Assembly (NCBI GenBank): GCA_958407995.1
Contig: CATYJU010000010.1
Coordinates: 1-54,598 of the forward strand
Origin: an uncultured Collinsella sp.
Lineage (GTDB): Bacteria > Actinomycetota > Coriobacteriia > Coriobacteriales > Coriobacteriaceae
Direction of reading: 5' to 3'
Length of the DNA: 54,598 nt
The position numbers and the translations under genes were made by a program. Each line of letters opens with the position of its first letter. The first letter of the stretch is position 1. The notes beneath the pieces are model-generated. The model had not been told where the DNA came from. It ran no database searches and worked only from the letters and a program-made list of their open reading frames with translations. Below are positions 1 to 8,077 of this stretch, piece after piece.

Positions 1-110
1 GCGAACCTCCAGTCCGGACCGCCCCGCGGTCCAACTTTCTGTCCGCACCCCCATTTGGGGTTGAATCGTTTAAACAGTCCTTATTTCACCGCAACTTATG
101 GGAGGGATAG
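1..110. other. Non-coding left edge
   Basis: No supported gene is seen here. The stretch holds a 7-bp stem with a CCC loop at 16-32 and a short CCCC/GGGG stem near 50-60. It may be the 3' flank or regulatory region of a gene lying outside the window. Confidence 0.4.
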
Positions 111-147
111 AAAAAAGGCGGAGACCCTGGAGAGGGGCTCCGCCTTT
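111..147 (-). terminator. Intrinsic terminator of the PTS gene
   Basis: Arms 114-123 (AAAGGCGGAG) and 138-147 (CTCCGCCTTT) pair perfectly, with inner CCC/GGG pairs extending the stem. Read on the minus strand the stem is followed by a run of T. It lies 36 bp past the PTS stop codon. Confidence 0.85.
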
Positions 148-182
148 GTTACAGGGGGCGATGTTATTCGCGTGCCGTGGAA

Positions 183-2186
183 TTAGACCAGACGGGCGTT
201 GATCGTCTTGGCGATCTCGGCGGCGTCGGTGGAACCCTTGACGGTGGCACGGAAGTCCTCGTCCATGAGCGCCTCGGCGACCTTGGACAGGATCTTGAGG
301 TGCGTAGTGCCTGCCTGGGCACCGGGGATGAGCAGGGCGATAGCCACGTTGACGGGAGCGCCGTCCATGGTGTCCCAACCGGTCACACCAGACTCGTCCT
401 TGACGACGATGACGGCAGCCTCGGTAATGGCGTCGGACTTGGCATGCGGGATGGCGAAGCCCTCCATCATGCCCGTGGTGCCCTCGGCCTCGCGGGCCAG
501 GAAGGCGTTCATCACGGCGTCGGCGTCGTTTGCGATACCGGCCTTGACTGCTTGGTTGGAAACGAAGCTCAGAGCCTCGTCACGAGAAGCGAAGTCCTCG
601 GCGACAAAGACGTTCTCGACCTTCACGAAGTCGGCAGCCTCGGACTTGGGGGCCTCGACGGCAGCGGCCTTGGGGGCCTCAACCGGCTTGGCTGCAGGAG
701 CGGTCTTCTGATTCTTCTCGAAGTCGTACTTCTTGAAGGCCACGAACAGGATGCCACCGACCACAGCGCCGATGAGGATCGCGAGGACCCACAGCGGACC
801 GTTCTCGACAACGGGCAGGACCAGGAAGCCACCGTGAGGCGCCGGATCGTGAACGTTGAACATAATGGTCAGGATCGAAGCGATAGAAGAACCGAGCATC
901 ATGATGGGCATGACGGGCCAGATGTTCTTGGTCATGAACGGAATGGCGCCCTCGGTGATGTGGGTGCAACCAAGGATGAGGTTGACGACACCGGCGTCGT
1001 GATCCTCCTGGCTGAAGTACTTCTTGCCGACAACGACGGCAAAGGTGGTGATCAGCGGCGGAACGATGCAGGCGGCGGAGACGGCAGCCATGAAGTTGGT
1101 GCCGAAGTTGTAGGTATCGGTGCCAACACCGGCGGCCAGAGCCTCGGTGAGCATAGCGGTACCGGTGACATAAGCAGCCTTGTTGACCGGGCCACCCATG
1201 TCAAAGGCGCACATGCAGCCGATGGCAAGACCCAGGACAACGGCGCCAGAGGCGGACAGGCCCTTGAGGAAGTCCATCATGGCGGTGTTGATGGCAGCCA
1301 TGGGGCCGGAAATGCCGAGCATGACCAAGCCGACGATAGCCGTCGAGAACAGCGGGTACAGGAAGATAGCCTTGAGGCCGTCCAGGTTCTTGGGCAGGCC
1401 GGCAAAGACCTTCTCGAGCAGCAGGATGACATAGCCGGCGAGGAAGCCGCCGACGATGCCGCCCAAGAAGCCGAAGCCCACGCCGGCGCCACCGGCGTCG
1501 ATCATGCCGGTCTCGGCGTTAACAGGCAGGCCCTGGATGGCGATCATACCGGCAACAAAGCCGGGGACGAGCGCCGGGCGCTTGCCGATGGATTCGGCGA
1601 TGTAGGCGGAAAGCACCGGAACCATGAGGTTCATGGCGATGCCGCCGATGATCTTGAGCATCGCAGCAAAGCTGTTGTAGTCAGACGCCGTCGAATCGAA
1701 GGACGTAATGCCCCACAGGAACGAGACGGCGGTCAGGACACCACCGGCAACAACGAAGACCAGCATGTGGCTGACGCCGTTCATGAGGTGCTTGTAGATG
1801 ACGTGGCCGATGGACTCCTTCTCCTCGACCTCATCCTCGACATCGGCAGCGGCTGCAACCGTGCTGTCGCCCTTGGCGGCGAGCGCGCGGTCGATCAGCT
1901 TACCGGCAGCCTCGACAGACAGGGCCTTGGAAACACCAACGGAAACCATGGGCTTGCCGGCGAAACGCTCAGCCTGGACATCCTTATCGGCTGCGACGAC
2001 GACGGCCTTGGCACCAGCGATCTCACTCTTGGTGAGCTCGTTCTCGACACCGACCTGGCCATGAGTCTCGACCTTAATGGTCAGACCGCGCTCGGCAGCT
2101 GCCTTCTCCAGCGCCTCCTTCGCCATGAAGGTGTGCGCAATGCCGGTCGGGCAACCGGTCGCGGCGATGATGTCAAACTTAGCCAT
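183..2186 (-). CDS. PTS fructose-family transporter, fused IIB-IIC-IIA
   Basis: Membrane permease of the phosphotransferase system that takes up and phosphorylates a sugar, by family fructose or a related sugar. Of 667 residues, 1-103 form the IIB domain with the phospho-cysteine in ATGCPTGIAHT. About 130-480 are the hydrophobic IIC channel. A Pro/Ala-rich linker leads to the IIA domain (about 521-667), whose phospho-histidine is His581 in FAIPHAKSD. The start at 2186 is preceded by AAGGAGGG; an upstream in-frame extension to 2258 has no family similarity and was dropped. No fruK or DeoR-type regulator is adjacent. The divergent RpiR-type gene is the probable regulator, so the true substrate is uncertain. 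Confidence 0.93.
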   Translation of the reverse strand: MAKFDIIAATGCPTGIAHTFMAKEALEKAAAERGLTIKVETHGQVGVENELTKSEIAGAKAVVVAADKDVQAERFAGKPMVSVGVSKALSVEAAGKLIDRALAAKGDSTVAAAADVEDEVEEKESIGHVIYKHLMNGVSHMLVFVVAGGVLTAVSFLWGITSFDSTASDYNSFAAMLKIIGGIAMNLMVPVLSAYIAESIGKRPALVPGFVAGMIAIQGLPVNAETGMIDAGGAGVGFGFLGGIVGGFLAGYVILLLEKVFAGLPKNLDGLKAIFLYPLFSTAIVGLVMLGISGPMAAINTAMMDFLKGLSASGAVVLGLAIGCMCAFDMGGPVNKAAYVTGTAMLTEALAAGVGTDTYNFGTNFMAAVSAACIVPPLITTFAVVVGKKYFSQEDHDAGVVNLILGCTHITEGAIPFMTKNIWPVMPIMMLGSSIASILTIMFNVHDPAPHGGFLVLPVVENGPLWVLAILIGAVVGGILFVAFKKYDFEKNQKTAPAAKPVEAPKAAAVEAPKSEAADFVKVENVFVAEDFASRDEALSFVSNQAVKAGIANDADAVMNAFLAREAEGTTGMMEGFAIPHAKSDAITEAAVIVVKDESGVTGWDTMDGAPVNVAIALLIPGAQAGTTHLKILSKVAEALMDEDFRATVKGSTDAAEIAKTINARLV

Positions 2187-2311
2187 GTGTCCCTCCTTCT
2201 TGAGTACAGCGCCCGCGGGCGCTCCCCTACACGCGCTTCGATGCGCGTTTTTCCACAACTGAAAGATACCAACCTACCGTCCGCGTGAGAAGAGACAAGG
2301 TGCAATTCTCC

Positions 2312-2356
2312 GGTGAAAGGTTCTTTCATAACCGTAAACGGTAGGTGAAAGTTTAC
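2312..2356. promoter_or_regulatory. Candidate operator array between PTS and RpiR genes
   Basis: GGTGAAAG occurs at 2312-2319 and 2344-2351, and its near-complement CTTTCAT at 2323-2329. The first and third form a 7-3-7 inverted repeat (2313-2329). A second inverted repeat GTAAAC/GTTTAC spans 2334-2356. These lie in the divergent control region and are plausible sites for the adjacent RpiR-family regulator; this is inference. Confidence 0.5.
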
Positions 2357-2420
2357 CATCAACACTTGAAACGGCAAGGTGTATCTTGTAATTGAAAATA
2401 CCCGTATACTATGGCATTGC

Positions 2421-2436
2421 AAATCAAATTTGATTT
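2421..2436. promoter_or_regulatory. Perfect 16-bp palindrome upstream of the RpiR-type gene
   Basis: AAATCAAATTTGATTT is a perfect palindrome ending 10 bp before the ribosome binding site of the regulator gene. GGCAT (2413-2417) and ATGCC (2439-2443) flank it. A -10-like TATACT lies just upstream at 2405-2410. It suits an autoregulatory operator. Confidence 0.5.
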
Positions 2437-2458
2437 TCATGCCAACCAGGAGCCATCC

Positions 2459-3316
2459 ATGACCGATAGTAGCAAGAGCGCACTTTCCCTCATTAGTACC
2501 CATCAGGGATACAGCGAGTCCGAGCAGCGCATTGTCGACTATATATTAGAGCACCAGTCCGAGGCGCCACGCCTCACGGCGGCTCAGCTCTCGCGCGCCG
2601 CCGCCACATCCGAGGCGACCGTTTCGCGCTTCTGCCGCAAGCTTGGCTTTGGTAGCTTCCGCAGCTTTCAGTTTTCGCTGGCGAGGGATTTGGAAAGCCA
2701 GCGCAACGAGGGCCTGACTGACGAGGTCTCGCTCGACAATATGGAGCAGAGCCTCAAGAACATCCTGGCTGCCAAGGTGAGCGAGCTTAATGCGACCATC
2801 GACGGAATCGACCACGATACGCTGGCGGCTGTTGTGCACGCCCTTAAGCATGCAGGGGTTATTGAGTTTGCAGCTGTGGGCAATACGAACGCGGTCGCGC
2901 TCGATGCGACGTTTAAGTTTTCGCAGTTGGGCCTGCGCTGCATGGCGAGCACCATTAGCGAGACATCAATCGGCTTTGCGCTCACGTTACGCCCGGGTGA
3001 CGTCATCGTGCTTATCTCAAACTCCGGCAAATCGCGCCGACTGAATCGCATGGCAAAAGCGGCTCGCAACTGCGGCGCAACCGTAGTCGTCATCAGCAGT
3101 GACAGCAAATCCCCACTCGCGCGCCTGGCAGACTACACTTTTAATACCGTCAACCACGAAGCGCTGCTGACGACAGGCGACTTTGCGTTCTCCAAGATCA
3201 GTGCCACGATGATCATCGAAGTCATCTACAACTTCCTGCTGCCCGAGATTGAAGACGCGCGTGAGCATATCAGCTACTACGAGGAGCTCATCCAGCCGGA
3301 TAAGGTCGTTGAGTAG
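2459..3316 (+). CDS. RpiR/MurR-family transcriptional regulator
   Basis: Cytoplasmic sugar-phosphate-responsive DNA-binding protein of 285 residues. Residues about 1-75 form the RpiR helix-turn-helix domain (LTAAQLSRAAATSEATVSRF, then CRKLGFGSFRSFQ). About 125-260 form a SIS sugar-phosphate-binding domain with the LISNSGKS phosphate loop. The start at 2459 has AGGAG 7 bp upstream; a longer frame from 2411 would start inside the probable promoter. The gene is divergent from the PTS permease and probably controls it, sensing a phosphorylated sugar. The ligand cannot be read from sequence. Confidence 0.92.
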   Translation: MTDSSKSALSLISTHQGYSESEQRIVDYILEHQSEAPRLTAAQLSRAAATSEATVSRFCRKLGFGSFRSFQFSLARDLESQRNEGLTDEVSLDNMEQSLKNILAAKVSELNATIDGIDHDTLAAVVHALKHAGVIEFAAVGNTNAVALDATFKFSQLGLRCMASTISETSIGFALTLRPGDVIVLISNSGKSRRLNRMAKAARNCGATVVVISSDSKSPLARLADYTFNTVNHEALLTTGDFAFSKISATMIIEVIYNFLLPEIEDAREHISYYEELIQPDKVVE

Positions 3317-3344
3317 GTAGATTGGGGAGCCGATAGACGCCCCT

Positions 3345-3506
3345 CGCCACGAAATCCGCCCATCTACTACGTTTTAACCTCAAGCGCCAACCATACACCC
3401 AAAATAGAGAAAACCGCAGGCGTTCTACCTGCGGTTTTCTTTTTGCAATTCTTGGCGTGGTTGCCGATGCCCTGCCAAACGTAGTAGATGGACCCGTTTC
3501 GTGGCG
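3345..3506. repeat. Inverted repeat enclosing a terminator
   Basis: Left arm 3345-3374 and right arm 3477-3506 are inverted copies matching at 26 of 30 positions, sharing CGCCACGAAA and CATCTACTACGTTT blocks. They enclose the hairpin at 3410-3438. No ORF is carried, so this looks like a small non-coding mobile or palindromic element, or an exapted terminator region. Confidence 0.65.
3410..3438. terminator. Bidirectional intrinsic terminator
   Basis: An 11-bp perfect stem, AAAACCGCAGG and its complement, with a 7-nt loop. It is followed by TTTTCTTTTT on the plus strand, and the A-rich left arm gives a short T run on the minus strand. It separates the convergent RpiR-type and recN genes. Confidence 0.85.
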
Positions 3507-3537
3507 GCCGGATTGGACATACATGTGGCGGCTCGGC

Positions 3538-5166
3538 CTAGGCACGCGCCTCCGCAAGCATCTGTTTGGCGTGCGCCAGGCTTGCCTCGGACTGATCGCC
3601 GCTCAACATGCGGGCGATCTCGGCGGTACGCGCTTCGCCGGTTACCTCGTCCAAATGCGTCTGGGGAACATCGCCCGGTTCCTTACTGACAACATAATGC
3701 TTGTCGGCCATGACGGCGACCTGCGCCAAGTGGGTTACGACAATCACCTGATGCGTAGCGGCGAGATCTGCCAGCACGCCCGCGAGCGCACGCGCCGTGG
3801 AGCCACCGACACCAGCATCGACCTCGTCAAACACCAGCGTATCGACACCGTCCGCGTTACCGAGGACAACCTTGCTTGCCAGCATGACGCGGCTGAGCTC
3901 GCCGCCCGACGCAATGCGGCGCAGGGGGCGTGGCGTCAAGCCGGCACCGCTGCGGTATAGCAGCTCGTAACTCGAAGGACCAACCGGCGTCCACTCAGCA
4001 CGGGGAAGATCGCGCGACTCCCAGACGAGCTCGGCACTACCCATCTCCAGGCGAGCCATCTGGCGGCCAACCTCGTGACAGAAGCGCGGGGCCGCCGTAT
4101 TGCGAGCGCGCTTAAGCGCCTTGGCGGCAGCAAACAGTTCGTGCTCCGCCGCGCCAAGCGCTTCACGCGCCATTTTGATCTGTTCATCGCCATCATCAAC
4201 CAGCGAAAGCAGCTCTTGCGAGCGATCACGCATGGCAAAAACATCGTCCATGGTCGGACCCCACTGACGCAGCAGGCCCTTGAGGTCGGAATACCGCTCG
4301 CGCATGCGAGCGAGCTCGCGAGGATCGAAGGCGACCCCATCGCGATAGGCGCGCAGCTCGTTGGCACAATCCTCAAGCGAGATGCAGGCATCCGAAAGCG
4401 TCTCGGCAATGTCGCCCAGTTTGCGATCGACGGTAGCCATTCGGGAAAGCTCTGCCACGGCGCTGTTCACGGCATCGAGCGCTCCCCCTTCGGCGGCAAG
4501 CGATGCATGGGCATCGTTAGCTGTGGCAACCAGTACCTCGGCATGTTCGGAGCGCGGCAGCAATTCCTCGAGTTCCTCATACTCGCCCGGCTTAGGGTCG
4601 ACCTCGCCGATGCGCTCGAGGGCAAAGCGCGCCTCCTCGACACGACTCCCCTGCGCACGCGAGGCCTCCTCAACGCGACGGACCTCCTTGGCAGCCGCGC
4701 GCGAGGCTTTAAAGCAAGTACGGTAGTGCTCGAGTGCCTCGAGCGCAGAGCGCCCCGCCCAGGCATCGACCATGGCAACGTGATGCGCCGGGTCGAGGAG
4801 GCGCTGGTGCTCGTGCTGACCGCACAGATCCATCATCACGCCGACGCGCTCCGAAAGCTCGCGCACGCTGGCGATGCGGCCGTCAATCCTCACGCGGCTG
4901 CGGCCCTCGGCAGAAAGGCTGCGCTGGACCGTGAAGCCCTCCGTGTCGTGCGGGCCGTCAAACAGGCGTGCCTCGACGCTCGCCAGCGCCTCGCCCTCGC
5001 GCACCGTCGACGAATCCGCACGCTCGCCCAAAATAAGCTTAAGGGCCGAGAGCAGCGCGGTCTTGCCGGCGCCGGTCTCGCCTGTCAGGACAGTCAGGCC
5101 GGCACTCGGCACCAGCGTCGCCTCACGAATGAGTGCAATGTTAGAAACCTCCAGCTCATCGATCAT
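3538..5166 (-). CDS. recN: DNA repair protein RecN
   Basis: SMC-like ATPase that acts early in double-strand break repair. The 542 residues match the usual family length. The N-terminus has the Walker A site GETGAGKTA (about 29-37), and the middle is a coiled coil rich in E, R and A. The C-terminal half has the ABC signature SGGELSRVML and Walker B TLVFDEVDAGVGG. Its start overlaps the end of nadK by 11 bp, indicating translational coupling at the end of the nusB-xseB-tlyA-nadK-recN series. Confidence 0.96.
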   Translation of the reverse strand: MIDELEVSNIALIREATLVPSAGLTVLTGETGAGKTALLSALKLILGERADSSTVREGEALASVEARLFDGPHDTEGFTVQRSLSAEGRSRVRIDGRIASVRELSERVGVMMDLCGQHEHQRLLDPAHHVAMVDAWAGRSALEALEHYRTCFKASRAAAKEVRRVEEASRAQGSRVEEARFALERIGEVDPKPGEYEELEELLPRSEHAEVLVATANDAHASLAAEGGALDAVNSAVAELSRMATVDRKLGDIAETLSDACISLEDCANELRAYRDGVAFDPRELARMRERYSDLKGLLRQWGPTMDDVFAMRDRSQELLSLVDDGDEQIKMAREALGAAEHELFAAAKALKRARNTAAPRFCHEVGRQMARLEMGSAELVWESRDLPRAEWTPVGPSSYELLYRSGAGLTPRPLRRIASGGELSRVMLASKVVLGNADGVDTLVFDEVDAGVGGSTARALAGVLADLAATHQVIVVTHLAQVAVMADKHYVVSKEPGDVPQTHLDEVTGEARTAEIARMLSGDQSEASLAHAKQMLAEARA

Positions 5167-6016
5167 GACGGACTCCGTAGAATACGCGGCTCACCGAGTT
5201 GTAAAAACTCTCGGGGCCGTAGTCGAGCAGCAGCACATCGCCTGGGCCTCGGCGCACGGCCACGCTCTCGACCGTGCCGTCGCAGGTAATAAACTGTCCA
5301 TCGATAGCGATCGCCGGAACGCTCGGGCGATCATCGGACATAAAGATTTCGACGACATCACTCGGCGAAGTCAAGAAGGCACGGGCCTGAATGGTGTGCG
5401 GCGCAATGGGTACGCAGACCATACCCGTATAGTCGGGGCTCACAATGGGGCCACCTGCACTGAGCGCGTACCCCGTAGAACCAGTCGCCGTGGACACGAC
5501 CACGCCGTCGCCACGCAGTCGATCGATATGGTGGCCCGACACCGTGATGTCGAACTCAACCATATCGGACAGGGGGCCGCGCGTGAGCGCCATGTCGTTG
5601 AGAGCGAACGTGCGCACGACATCCTTCGTGCCATCGTCGCGCACGGACACGATATCCGCGGCGATGGTGGCGCGACGGCTCACGTGCAGCTCGCCGGAAA
5701 GGGCGTCGCTCACGACCTGCAGAATGTCGCGCTCCTCGGGGCTCGCAGCAGTTAAAAAGCCCAGGTGACCATAGGAAAGACCGAGGATAGGAATCTCGCG
5801 ATGGTTGAGGATGCGGGCAGCGCGCAGCAACGTACCGTCGCCGCCGAGCGTAATGACCAGATCGGAGCCGTCAATATCAGGCGTGCTTTGAATCTTCGAT
5901 CGCTGGTCGGCAGCCCATGCGACCTCATAGCCCTGGCGCGTCAGCCAAAGCTCGAGCATCAGGCCGCTCTCAACCGCCTCTTGCTTGTAGTAATTGGGAA
6001 CCAGAAAGACCTTCAT
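5156..6016 (-). CDS. nadK: NAD kinase
   Basis: Phosphorylates NAD to NADP in the cytoplasm. The 286-residue protein carries the diagnostic GGDGT motif at 58-62, a FALNDMALTRG segment for the conserved N-D/E adenine site, and the GSTGYALSAGGPI C-terminal signature. It overlaps tlyA by 4 bp (ATGA) and recN by 11 bp. The tlyA-nadK-recN order is widespread in Gram-positive bacteria and supports the call. Confidence 0.96.
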   Translation of the reverse strand: MKVFLVPNYYKQEAVESGLMLELWLTRQGYEVAWAADQRSKIQSTPDIDGSDLVITLGGDGTLLRAARILNHREIPILGLSYGHLGFLTAASPEERDILQVVSDALSGELHVSRRATIAADIVSVRDDGTKDVVRTFALNDMALTRGPLSDMVEFDITVSGHHIDRLRGDGVVVSTATGSTGYALSAGGPIVSPDYTGMVCVPIAPHTIQARAFLTSPSDVVEIFMSDDRPSVPAIAIDGQFITCDGTVESVAVRRGPGDVLLLDYGPESFYNSVSRVFYGVRHDR

Positions 6017-6825
6017 AGCGTTGCAGCTTTCTCGCTCAAAACCGATACCTGGAATTGCAGCTCGTCTTGCGTGCGGTCGCCGGGGTCAAATCTCGTGCCG
6101 TACAGGAAAAACTCAACGTTTCCCTTGGCACCATGAATGGGCGACACGCACACATCGACCGGGAACAGCCCCTTGGCAGCAAAGAGTTCAACTGCCGCAA
6201 CGAGTGTATCGCGGCGCACGGCGGGATCGGTCACAATGCCGCCCTCACCCACCAGCGCCGCCGGAGCCTCAAACTGCGGCTTTACAAGCGTGCAGAATGC
6301 ACCCGTAGGCGCCAGGCACGCCAGCACCGCATCGATAATGTTCGCGATGCTGGTAAACGAGACATCACACACAGCCAGGTCGATGGCGCCGGCATAGCCA
6401 AGCTCAGGCAGCTGCGTCACGTTTGTGCGCTCATGCAGCGTCACGCGATCGTCCTGACGTAACGACCAATCGAACTGGGCGCGACCAACGTCCACCGAGA
6501 CAACGGTCGCAGCTCCGCGCTTGAGCAGGCAATCGGTAAAGCCGCCGGTAGAGCAGCCCACATCCAGACAGGCAAGGCCCGTCGGATTGATACCAAACGT
6601 ATCAAGCGCGCCTTCGAGCTTAAGACCGCCGCGGCCAACATAGGGAATGCACCCCTTCACGTGCAACGGCAGGCCCGGGGTCACCTTAAGGCCCGGCGAA
6701 GTCAAGCGCTCGCCGCCACTCGAGACCAAGCCAGCCATAAGAGTGCGAAGGGCATCCGCGCGATCGGCGCAGATGCCCTGTGAAATCAGTTCGTCATCAA
6801 GACGCACGCGTTTCATGAATGCCAT
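6013..6825 (-). CDS. tlyA: TlyA-family rRNA 2'-O-methyltransferase
   Basis: Putative S-adenosylmethionine-dependent ribose methyltransferase acting on 16S and 23S rRNA, once called hemolysin A. An S4 RNA-binding domain (about 4-60) precedes an FtsJ-like Rossmann domain with the SAM loop LDVGCSTGGFTD at 87-98. The start is uncertain: ATG at 6825 was used, while TTG at 6828 and the ATG at 6816 (MKRVRLDD, the usual family start) remain possible because no strong ribosome binding site is visible. The stop overlaps the nadK start (ATGA). Confidence 0.92.
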   Translation of the reverse strand: MAFMKRVRLDDELISQGICADRADALRTLMAGLVSSGGERLTSPGLKVTPGLPLHVKGCIPYVGRGGLKLEGALDTFGINPTGLACLDVGCSTGGFTDCLLKRGAATVVSVDVGRAQFDWSLRQDDRVTLHERTNVTQLPELGYAGAIDLAVCDVSFTSIANIIDAVLACLAPTGAFCTLVKPQFEAPAALVGEGGIVTDPAVRRDTLVAAVELFAAKGLFPVDVCVSPIHGAKGNVEFFLYGTRFDPGDRTQDELQFQVSVLSEKAATL

Positions 6826-6851
6826 CAACCATTCGTATCCGGAGATGCGGC

Positions 6852-7091
6852 CTAGCTATCCTGGGATTCGTTTGCCGCATCCTCATCGTATTCCTGCTCG
6901 AGCTTGTCGGCCTCACGCGGCGTCAGCTCAAACTTGTCGACCATGTCGACCGCACGGGAGCCCAGCTCAATCGCCTCGTCAAACAGATCGAGCGAACGCT
7001 CCAAGGACGTATCCTTAGAGCGAACGGTAGCTATGATCTGGTCCAAGCGGTCCGAAATCTCGTCGAAGTTGCGGACGGAACCCTCTGGCAT
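6852..7091 (-). CDS. xseB: Exodeoxyribonuclease VII small subunit
   Basis: Small subunit of the single-strand-specific exonuclease VII. The 79-residue acidic helical protein fits Pfam XseB: NFDEISDRLDQIIATV, then a LERSLDLFDEAIELG segment with the family pattern L..Sl.lyeeg..L. The ATG follows GGAGTAGCC. The partner xseA is not in this cluster, although the two usually adjoin. The gene sits 2 bp after nusB. Confidence 0.92.
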   Translation of the reverse strand: MPEGSVRNFDEISDRLDQIIATVRSKDTSLERSLDLFDEAIELGSRAVDMVDKFELTPREADKLEQEYDEDAANESQDS

Positions 7092-7093
7092 GG

Positions 7094-7687
7094 CTACTCC
7101 TCGACGGTACCGGTCTCGGCCTCGGCGACCTCAGCAGCGTCCGCATCCTCGGCCAGCACGCCAGCCTCAGCCTGAGCAACCGCAACCTTGGCGGCCGCCT
7201 CGGCAGCCTGTGCCTCCTCGCGAGCGCGATCTTCGGCCAGCAGCTCCTGGTACAGGTCCTCGCCCGGCAGCTCCTCGCTGCGAGCGATCTTGCCCAGCAC
7301 GCCGTTGACAAACGACGCGGACTGGTCGGTGCCATAGGCCTTGGCAAGCTCGACAGCCTCGTTGATCACGATGGCGTCTGAGACCTCCTCATCGGTGAGG
7401 AAACGCATCTCGTAAACGGCGATACGCAGCAGGTTGCGGTCGGCGCCGGGCATGCGCATAAGATCCCAATTCTTGGCAACAGAGCGCAGAGCGCAGTCGA
7501 TGCGATCGATATGCTCATAGGCACCGCGGCACAGCTCCAGCGCATAGGGATCGAGGGGACCCTTCGAGATCAGGAAATCACCCTCGAGGACGCGCTCAAG
7601 CGGGCTGTCCGTGGCCTCGGCCTGGAACAGCAGCTGCAGCGCCTGACTGCGGGCAAGCGTACGCCCGCGATAAACCTTAAGGCTCAA
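7094..7687 (-). CDS. nusB: Transcription antitermination factor NusB
   Basis: RNA-binding factor of the rRNA antitermination complex, acting with NusE (S10) on boxA RNA. Residues 1-140 match the all-helical NusB fold (RTLARSQALQLLFQAEAT; VYEMRF; NEAVELAKAYG; FVNGVLGKIA). Residues 141-197 form an Ala/Glu-rich acidic tail absent from the usual ~140-residue protein. The start is TTG at 7687, directly after GGAGTAACC; no upstream ATG fits. It lies 3 bp past the asp23-like gene. Confidence 0.95.
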   Translation of the reverse strand: MSLKVYRGRTLARSQALQLLFQAEATDSPLERVLEGDFLISKGPLDPYALELCRGAYEHIDRIDCALRSVAKNWDLMRMPGADRNLLRIAVYEMRFLTDEEVSDAIVINEAVELAKAYGTDQSASFVNGVLGKIARSEELPGEDLYQELLAEDRAREEAQAAEAAAKVAVAQAEAGVLAEDADAAEVAEAETGTVEE

Positions 7688-7690
7688 AGG

Positions 7691-8053
7691 TTACTCCTTG
7701 GGGAAAACGAGGCCGTCGATGCAAACGTCAACGCGCTCGACCTCAACGCCCACCTGGGCATCGATGGCAGCGACCACGGCGGCGCGAACGGCCTCGGCGA
7801 GTTTCTTGAACGGATAGCCAAAGAACACCACGACGCGCACGGTGAGCGCGAGCTTGTCGCCGACGACCTCGGCCTCGACCGCCGGCTCGGAAGCCGGGGC
7901 CTTAGACGAGAGCATCATGGAGACAAGGTTGGTGGCAAGGTCCTTGACGCCAACGGAGGCGATGCCCTCGACATCGGACACGGCGCGCGAGACGATGGCG
8001 GTCAGAACATCGGGCGAAATGCCGATGCCGTCAATCTTGATTTCCTGGGGCAT
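7691..8053 (-). CDS. Asp23/Gls24-family protein
   Basis: The 120-residue small alkaline-shock-type protein has the family's N-terminal helix ISPDVLTAIVSRAVSDVEGI and the C-terminal VEVERVDVCIDGLVF strand. In firmicutes such proteins are linked to the cell envelope and stress; the function here is not known. AGGAGG lies directly upstream of the ATG at 8053. It lies between efp and nusB, an arrangement also seen in firmicutes (yqhY near nusB), which suggests a role tied to membrane-lipid or translation homeostasis. A second paralogue is at 53886-54242. Confidence 0.88.
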   Translation of the reverse strand: MPQEIKIDGIGISPDVLTAIVSRAVSDVEGIASVGVKDLATNLVSMMLSSKAPASEPAVEAEVVGDKLALTVRVVVFFGYPFKKLAEAVRAAVVAAIDAQVGVEVERVDVCIDGLVFPKE

Positions 8054-8077
8054 GAGTCCTCCTAGAAGAGTTGGTTG

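Noticed and set aside
2187..2258. N-terminal extension of the PTS protein
   Set aside because: The extra 24 residues lack similarity, and a strong AAGGAGGG lies before the inner ATG at 2186.
2386..2402. HexR-like TGTAATTNNAATA motif near the RpiR-type gene
   Set aside because: The second half-site is poor. The perfect palindrome at 2421-2436 and the TGAAAG repeats are better candidates.
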